DNA of 48,555 nucleotides from Aphodomonas sp964553125 (GTDB taxonomy: Bacteria > Bacillota > Clostridia > Christensenellales > Aristaeellaceae): the NCBI GenBank assembly GCA_964553125.1, contig CAZKJW010000006.1, forward strand, positions 1-48,555, in the 5' to 3' direction. Both the position numbers and the translations under genes were made by a program. The notes beneath the pieces were generated by a model, which had not been told where the DNA came from, did no database searches, and worked only from the letters and a program-made list of their open reading frames with translations. Below are positions 9,635-18,456 of this stretch, in pieces. Position 1 is the stretch's first letter, and each line of letters opens with the position of its first letter.

Positions 9635-10536
9635 TTTTTCACCTCGTCGCTCATCAGGTTTTCGGGGCCGAAATCCAGCGGCAGCAGCGCCTTGAGCGTC
9701 GTAACCAGAATTTCCTCGCCGCTGACGAGAATCACCTTCATGTCCTTGCAGAATTCGCGCAGGAACTGGCGGCACGCGCCGCACGGCGTGGTCTGCTCGC
9801 TGGGCGTGTAGATTGCAATGGCTGTGAATTCGCGCGCGCCCTCGGCCACGGCCGTGGTGGCGGCGTTGCGCTCGGCGCAGATCGCCAGCCCGTAGCTCGC
9901 TTGCTCCACGTTGCATCCATGGAACATGCGGCCGTCGCTGGTGCGAATGCACGCGCCGACGTTATAGTGCGAATACGGCGTATAGGCGTTTTTGGAAATC
10001 TTTTTCGCTTCTTCAATCAGTTCCCAGTCGGCGTCGGTCAGTTCGCGCGGCAGATTGGCTTTTTCCATGATTTTCTCCTCCATTTCGCGCATCACGGCGC
10101 GTTCTTTTTCTTCCATGTGATCGTATCCCATCAGGTGCAGCATTCCGTGCGCAAACAGGAAGCCGATTTCGCGCCGGAGCGAGTGTCCATACTCGGCGGC
10201 CTGCTCCCGCGCGCGCGGCAGCGAAATGATGATATCGCCCAAATACGCGCCGCCCATCTCCGGATCCAGTTCTCGCCGAATCCGTTCCGGCACGTCGCGC
10301 GCCGTTTTTCCCGCCGGATAGGACACCGTCGGGAAGGACAGCACGTCTGTCGGCCGGTCGATTCCGCGCTGCGCGCGGTTAATCTCCCAAATCCCCTCGT
10401 CGTCCGTCAGCGTAAAGCCGACGGCGCAGCGGGCGTTCACACCCTCGCATGAAACGGCGCATTCGCCCGTATGCTTCAGCAGACCTTCCAGCCACTCAGG
10501 CGTTTCCGTTCTCTCCGCTGTGATTTCCAGCAGCAT
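9631..10536 (-). CDS. YbeY rRNA-maturation endoribonuclease fused to cytidine deaminase
   Basis: One uninterrupted 301-residue frame contains two enzymes. Residues 1-150 are YbeY, a single-strand RNase for 16S rRNA 3'-end maturation and ribosome quality control, with zinc motif HGMLHLMGYDH (His130, His134, His140). Residues 160-290 are a tetrameric-type cytidine deaminase: HGCNVEQASYG, CAERNA (zinc Cys220, catalytic Glu222) and PCGACRQF (Cys252, Cys255). In many Firmicutes the order is phoH-pgpH-ybeY-dgkA-cdd-era; here dgkA is absent and the flanking genes are joined by a short helical linker (EMEEKIMEKANLPRELTD). The start at 10536 follows AAAGGAGG and overlaps the pgpH end by 41 bases. All metal ligands are present in both halves, so both activities are expected. 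Confidence 0.9.
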   Translation of the reverse strand: MLLEITAERTETPEWLEGLLKHTGECAVSCEGVNARCAVGFTLTDDEGIWEINRAQRGIDRPTDVLSFPTVSYPAGKTARDVPERIRRELDPEMGGAYLGDIIISLPRAREQAAEYGHSLRREIGFLFAHGMLHLMGYDHMEEKERAVMREMEEKIMEKANLPRELTDADWELIEEAKKISKNAYTPYSHYNVGACIRTSDGRMFHGCNVEQASYGLAICAERNAATTAVAEGAREFTAIAIYTPSEQTTPCGACRQFLREFCKDMKVILVSGEEILVTTLKALLPLDFGPENLMSDEVKK

Positions 10537-12739
10537 CCGTGCCCGCGCCTCCTTTCCATGCCGCTTTACTCTGCGCGCCCGGACGCAGCAGAGGCCGCGA
10601 CGCAGGCTGGCGCAGGGGTTCCGCATCCGCCTTCGGATACTCGATCCGCTGATGATACACGCCGTTCATCACCTGCGCGAACGTTTCAACAATCTTGGTG
10701 ATATCGTTGAGGCGCAGCGGCGTTTCGTCCAGCTGCCCGGAGTCGATTTTATCCTTGACCAGCTCGCGAATCTTCTTGGCGATTTCTTCCGTCGTGCGGT
10801 CGGTGCCCGCGCGCACGGCCGCCTCGACCGTATCCGCCATCATCAGGATGCCCGCTTCCGCCGTCTGCGGCTTGGGGCCGGGGTAATGGAAATCGTCGGC
10901 GTTCATTTCGTCCGCTTTGTCGGAGGTGAGCATTTTGTGGTAGAAATACGACACGCAGCTGTCGCCGTGATGCTGCTCGATGCAGTCCACAACCGTCTGC
11001 GGCAGATGATGATGCCGCGCCAGCTGCACGCCGTCGCGCACATGCTCGATAAGAATCGCCGCGGATACGCGCGGGTCGGTATGGTCGTGCGGGTTTTCCC
11101 CCACCTGATTTTCCTTGAAATACAGAGGGCGCTTGAGCTTGCCGATATCGTGATAATACGCCGCGACGCGCGCCAGCAGCGGGTTTGCGCCGATAGCCTC
11201 GGCCGCCGCCTCTGCAAGATTTGCCACCATGATGGAGTGATGATACGTGCCGGGCGTTTCCACGAGCAGCCGCCGCAGCAGCGGCTGGTTCGGGTTCGCC
11301 AGCTCCAGCAGCTTGTAGGGCGTCACAAGGTTGAAGGTCGCTTCCAGCAGCGGCTGGAAAGCGATGCACAGCACGGCCGAGAGGAACGTTCCGCCGCCGC
11401 ACCAGAGCGCGTCGCTGAGCACGCCGGAAATGTTGTTGTTCGTCAGAAGGCCGACGCAAAGCATACTCGCCACATTGATGACGGCCATCACAAAGCCGGC
11501 CAGAAAAACGATCACGCGCTGCTGGTTCCTGCGCATGATGAAGATGCCTACAGGGGCGCTCATGATGCCGGAAAACAGAATGCTCAGAATCTGCTGCGAG
11601 GAGGACAGCGTGGTGCTGTCGCCCGCAACGCCGATGAGCACCAGACCGATCAGGTTCGCTACGGCCGCAAGGTTCGGCGAAATCAGCGCCGTCGTCAGCA
11701 GCGGCACCACCGCAATCGGCACAAAATATGGATTCAGCTTGGATGAAAAATAAGCGATCAGCGTCGTCGCCGCAAAAATTACGGAAAGCAGCAGCACAAT
11801 ATGCGGCTTGCGCAGCACTTCCGGCGCGAAGCGCATCATATAGAACCACAGCGCCATCAGCGACAGCGCACCCACCATGCACGCGCCGAGGATGATCATC
11901 TTGTCGAACTTGTTGCCCTCGAGCAGGCCGAGCGTCTCCAGCACCTGAATTTCCGCTTTCGTCACGCGCTCGCCGGCAACGACGATGTTCTGCCCGTTCT
12001 TGTAGTATACCGGCTCGACTTCGGCCGCGGCTTCTTCCTGATTGGCGGCCGTCGCTTCTTCGTTGACCACCATGTTCGGCTCCAGACACTCGCGCACCGT
12101 CGGCACGGCGATATTCCAGCAAAGGTCGGACGAAATATACTGGATGATCTGACGCTGGATATTGGAAATCGCCGTTTCAATGGCGCTTTGCCGGATTCCG
12201 GCGTCCATCGCCTTTTTCACGGCGCTCACCGTTGTGGAATAGGTGGCTGTCAGTTCGCTTTCCGACAGCTTCATCAGGATGGTCAGCTGCCAATCGCTCA
12301 GCTCGGTCTTTTCAACCTGCGATTTGGCGTAGTCCAGATCCTCCCGCAAAAACGTTCCGCTGTATGTGAAGGTTTCCCCTGACGCGGAAGGAACCTGCCC
12401 CCTGCGCAGCTGCTCGCCGTATGCCCGGACAACCTCGTATTCTTCAAAATACGCCTTGATGTTTTCCAGCACGCGATCCTGCGCGGTTTCATCCTCCTGA
12501 TAGACCGACTGCACGGCCTGCCGCGCCTCCTGGCGCTTCAGTTCCGTCGTCGCCTCGTCGATGACGTCTTTCGTGGCGGTAATCGTCTTCGGGGCGATAT
12601 CGCCCACCATCAGGCTGTACCTTTCAGGCGACAGCGCCAGCAGCATCACCAGCACCAGCACCGCAAAGCATGCCGAAAGAATCAGCATGCTTGCCATTGA
12701 TTTTCTTACGGCGCGGGTCGCTCCGCCCTTTTGCTCCAT
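10496..12739 (-). CDS. pgpH: 7TM-HD cyclic-di-AMP phosphodiesterase (PgpH/YqfF family)
   Basis: Membrane phosphodiesterase of the PgpH type, which breaks c-di-AMP to pApA. The 747-residue protein has a first membrane segment near residues 17-37 (MLILSACFAVLVLVMLLAL). A large extracytoplasmic 7TMR-HDED-like region follows, then a cluster of membrane helices around 280-460. The cytoplasmic HD domain has HHSIMVANLAEAAAEA, AAYYHDIGKLKRP, NPHDHTDPRVSA and ARHHHLPQTV. A conserved PGPKPQTAEAGILMMAD segment is near the end. It sits between phoH (26-base gap) and the ybeY-cdd fusion (overlap), as in other Firmicutes. The C-terminal tail after about residue 710 is low-complexity and lies partly under the ybeY start. 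Confidence 0.95.
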   Translation of the reverse strand: MEQKGGATRAVRKSMASMLILSACFAVLVLVMLLALSPERYSLMVGDIAPKTITATKDVIDEATTELKRQEARQAVQSVYQEDETAQDRVLENIKAYFEEYEVVRAYGEQLRRGQVPSASGETFTYSGTFLREDLDYAKSQVEKTELSDWQLTILMKLSESELTATYSTTVSAVKKAMDAGIRQSAIETAISNIQRQIIQYISSDLCWNIAVPTVRECLEPNMVVNEEATAANQEEAAAEVEPVYYKNGQNIVVAGERVTKAEIQVLETLGLLEGNKFDKMIILGACMVGALSLMALWFYMMRFAPEVLRKPHIVLLLSVIFAATTLIAYFSSKLNPYFVPIAVVPLLTTALISPNLAAVANLIGLVLIGVAGDSTTLSSSQQILSILFSGIMSAPVGIFIMRRNQQRVIVFLAGFVMAVINVASMLCVGLLTNNNISGVLSDALWCGGGTFLSAVLCIAFQPLLEATFNLVTPYKLLELANPNQPLLRRLLVETPGTYHHSIMVANLAEAAAEAIGANPLLARVAAYYHDIGKLKRPLYFKENQVGENPHDHTDPRVSAAILIEHVRDGVQLARHHHLPQTVVDCIEQHHGDSCVSYFYHKMLTSDKADEMNADDFHYPGPKPQTAEAGILMMADTVEAAVRAGTDRTTEEIAKKIRELVKDKIDSGQLDETPLRLNDITKIVETFAQVMNGVYHQRIEYPKADAEPLRQPASRPLLRPGAQSKAAWKGGAGTDAAGNHSGENGNA

Positions 12740-12765
12740 AAGATTTCCCTGCCTTTCAGGCGGCC

Positions 12766-13749
12766 TCAGCCCTGCCGCCTTCGTTCGTGCTTTTCATAAG
12801 CCTTCACGATCGTCTGCACCAGTTCATGCCGCACGACGTCGCGGTGATCGAGCATCGCAATGCCGATCCCCTCCACGCCGCTGAGCACCTCCACGGCTTC
12901 CTTCAGCCCCGAGCGCTTGCCCTGCGGCAGGTCGATCTGCGTCGCATCGCCCGTGACCACCATGCGCGTGCCGAAGCCCATGCGCGTGAGGAACATCTTC
13001 ATCTGCTCGCAGGTCGTGTTCTGCGCCTCGTCCAGAATCACGAACGAATCCGACAGCGTGCGCCCGCGCATATACGCCAGCGGAGCCACTTCCACCGTGC
13101 CGCGCTCGGCCAGCCGCTGATACGCTTCCGCGCCCATCAGATCGTACATCGCATCGTAGAGCGGCCGCAGATAGGGATCGACCTTCTGCGCCAGATCGCC
13201 CGGCAGGAAGCCAAGCTTCTCGCCCGCTTCCACGGCGGGACGCGTGAGAATGATCCGCTCCACCTCTTTGTTCTTGAGCGCCACGACCGCCATCGCCATT
13301 GCAAGATAGGTTTTGCCCGTGCCCGCCGGGCCGACGGCGAAGGTGAGCAGGTTCTTGCGCATCATTTCCACATAGCGCTTCTGTCCGAGCGTGCGGCATT
13401 TGATGCGCTTGCCGCGATACGTCACGGCAATGGTATCCTGCATGATCTCCTCGATTTCCTCGACGTTGCCCTCGCGCGCCAGTTCCACCGCGTAGCGGAT
13501 GCGGGAGCGGTCGATCGGCTCCTTGCGGGAAATCATGTCCAGCAGTTTTCCCGTCACCATCACGGCCAGATCGACATTCTCTTCCTCGCCGGAAACGCAC
13601 AGCTCGTCGCCGCGCAGCGCAATGGCCGCGCCCGTTTCCTCCTCCAGAATGCGAACGTTCTCATCGCCCACGCCAAAGAGCTGTATGTATTGATCCATCG
13701 ATTCAACGGACAGCGTCTGCTGCTTTTGCGCCAAAGAGGTTCCTCCCAT
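12766..13749 (-). CDS. phoH: PhoH-family ATPase
   Basis: PhoH-like P-loop ATPase, probably RNA-associated; its exact role is not settled in the family. The 327-residue protein has an N-terminal KH-like region (residues 15-100). The ATPase core shows FAVGPAGTGKTYLAMAMA, ILTRPAVEAGEKLGFLPGDL and SFVILDEAQNTT (Walker B), then MVVTGDATQIDLP. Two starts are possible: ATG at 13749 with AAGGA 9-10 bases upstream, or TTG at 13734 directly behind a stronger GGGAGG. The longer one is given. Its start is 3 bases from the yqfD stop. Confidence 0.95.
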   Translation of the reverse strand: MGGTSLAQKQQTLSVESMDQYIQLFGVGDENVRILEEETGAAIALRGDELCVSGEEENVDLAVMVTGKLLDMISRKEPIDRSRIRYAVELAREGNVEEIEEIMQDTIAVTYRGKRIKCRTLGQKRYVEMMRKNLLTFAVGPAGTGKTYLAMAMAVVALKNKEVERIILTRPAVEAGEKLGFLPGDLAQKVDPYLRPLYDAMYDLMGAEAYQRLAERGTVEVAPLAYMRGRTLSDSFVILDEAQNTTCEQMKMFLTRMGFGTRMVVTGDATQIDLPQGKRSGLKEAVEVLSGVEGIGIAMLDHRDVVRHELVQTIVKAYEKHERRRQG

Positions 13750-13752
13750 CGT

Positions 13753-14892
13753 TTATGATCCTTCGGAAGGGCGCGCAATCTCTGCCAGCGTTTCCAACAC
13801 TGCCGTCGCGCGATAACCTTCCTCTTGTATCATACTATAATCTACCCATTTGTCAATAATTTCCGCGTCCCAACCCGCCTTTTCCCGCGCAATCCGCATG
13901 GCCGCAGTGCCCGCCTCGGCCCTGATTTCGTCCGGATCGCGCGTCTCCGCGACGGTTCTTGTCTCGCGGTAAATCTCCGTTTCAAGCCATACGGGCAGCG
14001 CGCCGCCGATTCGCAGCAGCCCGGTTTCTTTTTCGTATTGTGCGTAATCCGGCGCGGTTTCAAACGCATATCGCCAGTCGGGCGTGCAGAGGATGCGCCT
14101 CACAGCCGCTTCGCCTGTCGGCTCCGCCCGCTCGCCCTTGAGCGCAACGAACGCCTCGCCCGTGTGCCACACGCGCGCAATGACGCTGCCGGCTGCACGC
14201 ACCGCAGTGCGCGATTCGTCTGCGCCGCGCTCAAAGCCCTCGATCAGCACATCGCCCGCGCGCACAGCGTCGCCCGGCCGAACCTTCGGCGTGCCCGCGC
14301 TGCACACAACCGTATGCACCACGCCGTCCCGCGCGGCGACGATGTTCTTTCCGGCGATTTCGCCGGTTTCAGCCGTGTCCGCCGCGACGCACTGCACGCG
14401 CAGCGTCACGCCGCTCCGATATACGCCCGCCCACGAAACGCCCGGCAGCTCCCTTTCGATCTGCCGCGCAATTTCCGTCGTGCTGACAAGCGGCGCAAAC
14501 CGCCCCGGCCGCGCGTTCTGCTCCGCAAGGATTCGCCCGATCTCGGCTTCATACGCGCCCGCTCCGGAAATTTCAACAAACCACAGGCAGGACGACGCAT
14601 ACCAGCACAGCGCCAGAAACGCCGCCGCGCCGCACGCCAGCAGCGCCCTTTTCCGTGCGACGCGTCCAAGGCGCGTCACACCGGCGCTCCGCCTAACTGT
14701 AATGCTCCAGCCGCGCTCCGCAGCGAACGCGCAGAGCGCCGCGTAATCCGCTGGCGACGCCGACGCGCAAACGACGCGCACGGAACACCTGCGCACATTG
14801 AAAAGCCGGATGCCCTCCTGCGCGCAGCGGTTCAAAAGCCGTTCCATCGACAGCCCCGTCACCTGAAAATCCACGCGTCCGAATCTTTCCAT
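13753..14892 (-). CDS. yqfD: sporulation protein YqfD
   Basis: YqfD-family protein of the mother-cell sporulation programme; the molecular function is not known. About 379 residues. A cytoplasmic N-terminal region (LSMERLLNRCAQEGIRLFNV) is followed by one membrane segment around residues 85-110 (ALLACGAAAFLALCWYASS), then a long outside region. That region has the family pattern of ArgLys-rich turn, ISGAGAYE, NARPGRF, ERELPGVSWAGV and AAREGVVH-like AARDGVVHTVVCSAGTPKVR. A GTG at 14898 also opens the frame, but GAGG is correctly spaced only for the ATG at 14892. It lies 15 bases downstream of yqfC. The pair is a marker that this lineage has, or recently had, endospore formation. Confidence 0.9.
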   Translation of the reverse strand: MERFGRVDFQVTGLSMERLLNRCAQEGIRLFNVRRCSVRVVCASASPADYAALCAFAAERGWSITVRRSAGVTRLGRVARKRALLACGAAAFLALCWYASSCLWFVEISGAGAYEAEIGRILAEQNARPGRFAPLVSTTEIARQIERELPGVSWAGVYRSGVTLRVQCVAADTAETGEIAGKNIVAARDGVVHTVVCSAGTPKVRPGDAVRAGDVLIEGFERGADESRTAVRAAGSVIARVWHTGEAFVALKGERAEPTGEAAVRRILCTPDWRYAFETAPDYAQYEKETGLLRIGGALPVWLETEIYRETRTVAETRDPDEIRAEAGTAAMRIAREKAGWDAEIIDKWVDYSMIQEEGYRATAVLETLAEIARPSEGS

Positions 14893-14907
14893 TGCCACCT
14901 CGCGCGC

Positions 14908-15174
14908 TCACATTTCAACCCGGCGAATGCCGCCCGTCACCATCAGATCCGTTTCGCCCAAAGCCGCCAGCGCCAGCCCGTCCCCTTCGATGGTCACAAC
15001 GCCCGCCGCCGTCTTTACGCGCAGCCGCTCCGGCCCGTATTCGACAATCCCCTGATGATTCTCAATCAGCAGCTGCCTTCCGCCGCAGAGCACCATGCGC
15101 GGCAACCCAAGGACAACGTCCTCCGGAAGCCCCGCCGCGCAGATCGCGCGCCTGAACAATTCCCGCCGCGCCAC
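14908..15174 (-). CDS. yqfC: YabP/YqfC-family sporulation protein
   Basis: Small protein of 88 residues in the YabP/YqfC family, expressed in the mother cell during sporulation in Bacillus and of unknown mechanism. Recognisable features are DVVLGLPRMVLCGGRQLLIENH near the start, read as two short pieces (VVLGLPRMVLCG and QLLIENHQGIVEY), then VTIEGDGLALAALGETDLMV and a C-terminal GGIRRVEM. A longer frame to 15213 exists, but GGGGGTG lies 6 bases before the GTG at 15174, and the shorter product has the family length. It is the first gene of the long minus-strand operon. No convincing vegetative promoter was seen upstream. Confidence 0.85.
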   Translation of the reverse strand: MARRELFRRAICAAGLPEDVVLGLPRMVLCGGRQLLIENHQGIVEYGPERLRVKTAAGVVTIEGDGLALAALGETDLMVTGGIRRVEM

Positions 15175-15272
15175 GCGCTCACCCCCGCGAAAGCATATGC
15201 GCGCGGCAAGCAAAAAGAACCGTTTGAAAAAAACGAAGGGGCTTCCCTTTCACAGGAAACCGCTTCAAATAG

Positions 15273-15316
15273 AAAAGCGCGCCCGACAGCCGAAGCCCTT
15301 CGCGTCTGCCGGGTCG
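15273..15316 (-). terminator. probable rho-independent terminator of the FGGY kinase gene
   Basis: Read on the minus strand, CCCGGCAG (15306-15313) pairs with CTGTCGGG (15282-15289), one G-U pair, around a loop that can itself fold. CGCGCTTTTCT follows. It lies 10 bases after the kinase stop codon and before yqfC. The T-run is short, so termination may be partial. Confidence 0.55.
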
Positions 15317-15324
15317 CGTTATGC

Positions 15325-16920
15325 TCACTTCATGCCCGCAACGGCGGCTTTTTCCGCCTCAAGCGAACCGATAAACCGTTCGAGGTAGCGCGCAAACCCG
15401 CGCACATCCTCGAGCTCGGGGCGCATCATGCTGCTCCTGCTATCGGCAAATACCTTGTTTTGCAGATAGTCGCTCAGGCTTTCGCCCGGCGCGCGGCGCA
15501 CGCGATAATCCGCCAGCAGCGCCATTCCCCACGGTCCGCCTTCGCCCGCCGTGGACATCACGGCAACCGGCGTATCCAGCGCGGCGGCCATCAGCTTCTG
15601 CCCGGCATTGCCCGTCTTGAAGAAGCCGCCGTGCCCCAGAAGCGAATCGATCTTCACGTTTTCCTCGCGCGTGAGGATATCCATACCAATCTTCAGCGTC
15701 GCAACCGCGCCGAACACCAGCGAGCGCGCAAAATTCGCAAACAGCGGCGCCGCGTCCGATGTGCGCAGCATCAGCGGACGGCCTTCATCCGTGTGGGTGA
15801 TCGTTTCTCCTGCAAAGTAGTTGACGTTGACAAACCCGCCGCAATCCGCTTCGCCGGCCAGCGCTTCATTGAACAGCGCGGTATAAACCGCGTTCATATC
15901 GCACGGCGCGCCCGCCGCCTGCGCAAAGCCATGAAAGATCTTCGCCCATGCGTTGATGTCGCTGGTGCAGTTGTTGCAGTGTACCATCGCCACGGGCATC
16001 CCGTCCGGCGTGGCAACGATGTCGATTTCCTCATGCGGCTTTTTCAGCTGCTTTTCCAGCACGAGCATTGCAAACACCGACGTGCCTGCCGACACGTTGC
16101 CCGTGCGCACGGCCACGCTGTTCGTCGCAACCATGCCCGTTCCCGCGTCGCCCTCCGGCGGACACATCGGACAGCCGGGCTGCAGATCGCCGTCCGGGTC
16201 GAGCAGCTTCGCGCCCTCGGCCGTCAGTTCGCCCGCATCCTCGCCCGCGCCGAGCACGGCGGGCAGAATCTGCCGCAGGGAGAAGGAATAGCCCATTTCG
16301 CGCGCAAGCGCGTCGAAAGCATCCGCCATGGCCGCGTCGTAACTGCCGGTTTTGCTGTCAATCGGGAACATGCCGCTCGCTTCGCCCACGCCCATCACTC
16401 TGCGCCCCGTCAGACGCCAATGGATATAGCCCGCCAGCGTCGTCAGATGCGCAATCTGCGGCACGTGCGCTTCGCCGTTGAGCATTGCCTGATACAAGTG
16501 CGCAATCGACCAGCGTTGCGGCACGTTAAATTGAAAAAGCTCCGTCAGCCTCCGGGCGGCTTCGCCCGTGATCGTGTTGCGCCACGTGCGGAAACCCGCC
16601 AGCTGGCGGCCTTCGCCGTCAAAGGGCAGATAGCCGTGCATCATGCCGGAAACGCCCATACCGCCCAGCTTTTCGAGCGTCACGCCGTATTTCGTCCGCA
16701 CATCCTCTTTCAGCTCCGCGTATGCGCGGCGCACGCCCTCCCACGCATCCTCAAGGCGATACGTCCACACGCCGTTTTCCAGGCTGCTCTCCCATGCATA
16801 CGAACCCATGGCGATCGGCGCGTGATCGGCTCCGATCAGCACAGTCTTGATCCGCGTAGACCCAAGCTCAACGCCCAGCACGGCGCTCCCGGAGCGAATC
16901 TGTTCCGAATAGCTCTGCAT
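15325..16920 (-). CDS. FGGY-family carbohydrate kinase (xylulokinase/ribulokinase-like)
   Basis: ATP-dependent kinase of a free sugar, of the 530-residue FGGY group common in Clostridia and often annotated xylulokinase. Visible are the N-terminal phosphate-1 motif LGVELGSTRIKTVLIG, GGMGVSGMMHGYL, FRTWRNTITGEAA and RWSIAHLYQAMLNGE. The C-terminal domain has GNVSAGTSVFAMLVL, LLGHGGFFKTGNAGQ and STAGEGGPWGMALLA. The ATG at 16920 follows GGAAAGGA. A good promoter lies just upstream and a terminator downstream, so it is a single-gene unit. The true substrate (xylulose, ribulose, rhamnulose or another) cannot be told from sequence; no pentose isomerase is nearby. Confidence 0.85.
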   Translation of the reverse strand: MQSYSEQIRSGSAVLGVELGSTRIKTVLIGADHAPIAMGSYAWESSLENGVWTYRLEDAWEGVRRAYAELKEDVRTKYGVTLEKLGGMGVSGMMHGYLPFDGEGRQLAGFRTWRNTITGEAARRLTELFQFNVPQRWSIAHLYQAMLNGEAHVPQIAHLTTLAGYIHWRLTGRRVMGVGEASGMFPIDSKTGSYDAAMADAFDALAREMGYSFSLRQILPAVLGAGEDAGELTAEGAKLLDPDGDLQPGCPMCPPEGDAGTGMVATNSVAVRTGNVSAGTSVFAMLVLEKQLKKPHEEIDIVATPDGMPVAMVHCNNCTSDINAWAKIFHGFAQAAGAPCDMNAVYTALFNEALAGEADCGGFVNVNYFAGETITHTDEGRPLMLRTSDAAPLFANFARSLVFGAVATLKIGMDILTREENVKIDSLLGHGGFFKTGNAGQKLMAAALDTPVAVMSTAGEGGPWGMALLADYRVRRAPGESLSDYLQNKVFADSRSSMMRPELEDVRGFARYLERFIGSLEAEKAAVAGMK

Positions 16921-16985
16921 TGCACTGCATTCCTTTCCTGTCGTTTCTGCTGTGGTTTGTGATATCTGCTGCAATTCTTAAGCGC

Positions 16986-17015
16986 ATCGTACCACAAAAA
17001 GGCGGTTCGTGTCAA
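16986..17015 (-). promoter_or_regulatory. sigma-A-type promoter of the FGGY kinase
   Basis: On the minus strand TTGACA (17010-17015) and TACGAT (16986-16991) are separated by 18 bases. The -10 is about 65 bases from the kinase ATG and the -35 is only 22 bases past the ispDF stop. Confidence 0.75.
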
Positions 17016-17037
17016 CGCGGCGACAAATTTCATGGGC

Positions 17038-18189
17038 TTACGCCTCCTGCGTCTCTATCAGCGCCACGGCATGCGCCGAAATGCCAAACCCTTCGCCTTC
17101 AAAGCCCATGCCCTCGGTCGTCGTGGCTTTCACGCTCACCCGCGTCAGCGGAAGCTCCAGCGCCTGCGCAACGTTGGCGCGCATCTGCTCCATGAACGGC
17201 TTCAGCTTCGGCCGCTGCGCGATGATGGTCACGTCCACGTTCACAGGCTTCGCGCCCTGCGCGGCAAGAAGGCGCGCCGTCTCCTTCAGAAGCAGCAGCG
17301 AGGAAATGCCGCGATATTTTTCATCGCTGTCCGGGAAATGCCCGCCGATATCGCCAAGCGCCGCCGCGCCCAGAAGCGCGTCCATCAGCGCGTGCAGCGC
17401 TACGTCGGCGTCGCTGTGCCCCAGAAGTCCCTTCTCATACGGGATCTCCACGCCGCACAGAATCAGCTTCCGGCCTTCGACCAGCCGATGCGCGTCATAG
17501 CCATGTCCGATGCGCTGCATGGTTTTCGCCTCTCTTTCTCCAAACCGCAGCCGCGCAAGCTCCATATCCTCCGGCCGCGTGAGCTTGACGTTCCCTCCGT
17601 CGCTTTCCACAAGGCGCACGGAGTAGCCGCACGCTTCCATGGCGCGCGCATCGTCCGTCGCCGCTTCGCCGCGCGCCGCAAGCAACTCAATCGCGCGGCG
17701 CAGCTCTTGCGTGCGGAACGCCTGCGGCGTCTGCATTGCCCAGAGCTGTTCCCGCGGCAGCGTTTCGCGCACGACGCCGTTTTGCTCCGCGCGCTTGATG
17801 GTATCGGTGACGGGCACAGCCGCCACGCCGCTGCCATATTTCCGCACCGACTCGATACACGCCGCAATCGTCTCCCGGCGCACAAACGGACGCGCAGCGT
17901 CGTGTACGAGCACAATCTCCGCATCCTCCGGCAGCGCGCGCATCCCGCTGAGCACCGAATCCTGCCGCGTTTCGCCGCCCCGCGCCAGCCGGGCGCGAAG
18001 GTTCAGCGCGCGCACGGCCTGCTCATCCTGCGTGCGATACACGACAACCGCGCCGTCCACCAGCCCTTCAAACGCCTCCAGCGACCGCTCCAGCACGGTT
18101 TTTCCGACGAGCGGCGCAAGCGCCTTATTGACCGCAAGCCCCATGCGCGTGCCGGAACCCGCCGCCACGATAACCGCCCAGACGCTCAT
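17038..18189 (-). CDS. ispDF: bifunctional IspD/IspF enzyme of the MEP isoprenoid pathway
   Basis: Fusion of IspD (2-C-methylerythritol 4-phosphate cytidylyltransferase) and IspF (2-C-methylerythritol 2,4-cyclodiphosphate synthase), two non-consecutive steps to IPP/DMAPP. The 383-residue protein has IspD at residues 1-220: VIVAAGSGTRMG, NKALAPLVGKTVLE, VHDAARPFV and QTPQAFR. IspF is at 225-383: RIGHGYDAHRL (Asp and His zinc ligands), LLGHSDADVALHALMDALL, GDIGGHFPDSD and KATTTEGMGFEGEG. An upstream extension of the frame overlaps rqcP and is rejected; the ATG at 18189 overlaps the rqcP stop (ATGA) and starts exactly at the IspD motif. The fusion is known in other bacteria. Confidence 0.96.
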   Translation of the reverse strand: MSVWAVIVAAGSGTRMGLAVNKALAPLVGKTVLERSLEAFEGLVDGAVVVYRTQDEQAVRALNLRARLARGGETRQDSVLSGMRALPEDAEIVLVHDAARPFVRRETIAACIESVRKYGSGVAAVPVTDTIKRAEQNGVVRETLPREQLWAMQTPQAFRTQELRRAIELLAARGEAATDDARAMEACGYSVRLVESDGGNVKLTRPEDMELARLRFGEREAKTMQRIGHGYDAHRLVEGRKLILCGVEIPYEKGLLGHSDADVALHALMDALLGAAALGDIGGHFPDSDEKYRGISSLLLLKETARLLAAQGAKPVNVDVTIIAQRPKLKPFMEQMRANVAQALELPLTRVSVKATTTEGMGFEGEGFGISAHAVALIETQEA

Positions 18190-18431
18190 GCGTTCAGCGT
18201 GCGGTACATGTCCGCCGCCTCCGCCTTGGGCGCATGTTCGCTCACGGACAGCACCTCGTACCGGGTGACGCGCTCGCCGAAACGAATTTCGATCACGTCG
18301 CCGATTTTGATCTCTGCGCCGGGCTTTGCCACCTTGCCGTTCACGCTCACATGACCGCCGCCGCACGCGTCGTTTGCAACGGTGCGCCGCTTGATGATGC
18401 GGGACACCTTGAGATATTTATCAAGTCTCAT
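18186..18431 (-). CDS. rqcP: S4-domain RNA-binding protein RqcP (YabO/Hsp15 type)
   Basis: Eighty-one residues with an S4 RNA-binding domain: MRLDKYLKVSRIIKRRTVA, GHVSVNGKVAKPGAEIKIGD and IEIRFGERVTRYEVLSV. RqcP works with RqcH in alanine-tailing of nascent chains on stalled 50S subunits. The hup-rqcP adjacency is typical of Firmicutes. AAGGAG lies 10 bases before the ATG at 18431. A terminator hairpin separates it from hup, so it may be expressed by read-through. It overlaps ispDF by 4 bases (ATGA). Confidence 0.9.
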   Translation of the reverse strand: MRLDKYLKVSRIIKRRTVANDACGGGHVSVNGKVAKPGAEIKIGDVIEIRFGERVTRYEVLSVSEHAPKAEAADMYRTLNA

Positions 18432-18456
18432 AGAAAAAACGCTCCTTGTCTGTGAA

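Noticed and set aside
10749..12122. A 457-codon minus-strand frame inside pgpH
   Set aside because: Different frame of the same strand with Ala/Arg/Gly-rich composition; pgpH HD motifs are in the other frame.
13825..16962. A 1,045-codon plus-strand open frame opposite yqfD, yqfC and the FGGY kinase
   Set aside because: It is rich in Arg, His and Pro and mirrors real genes with clear motifs on the minus strand. Strong GC bias at third codon positions keeps the opposite frame open.
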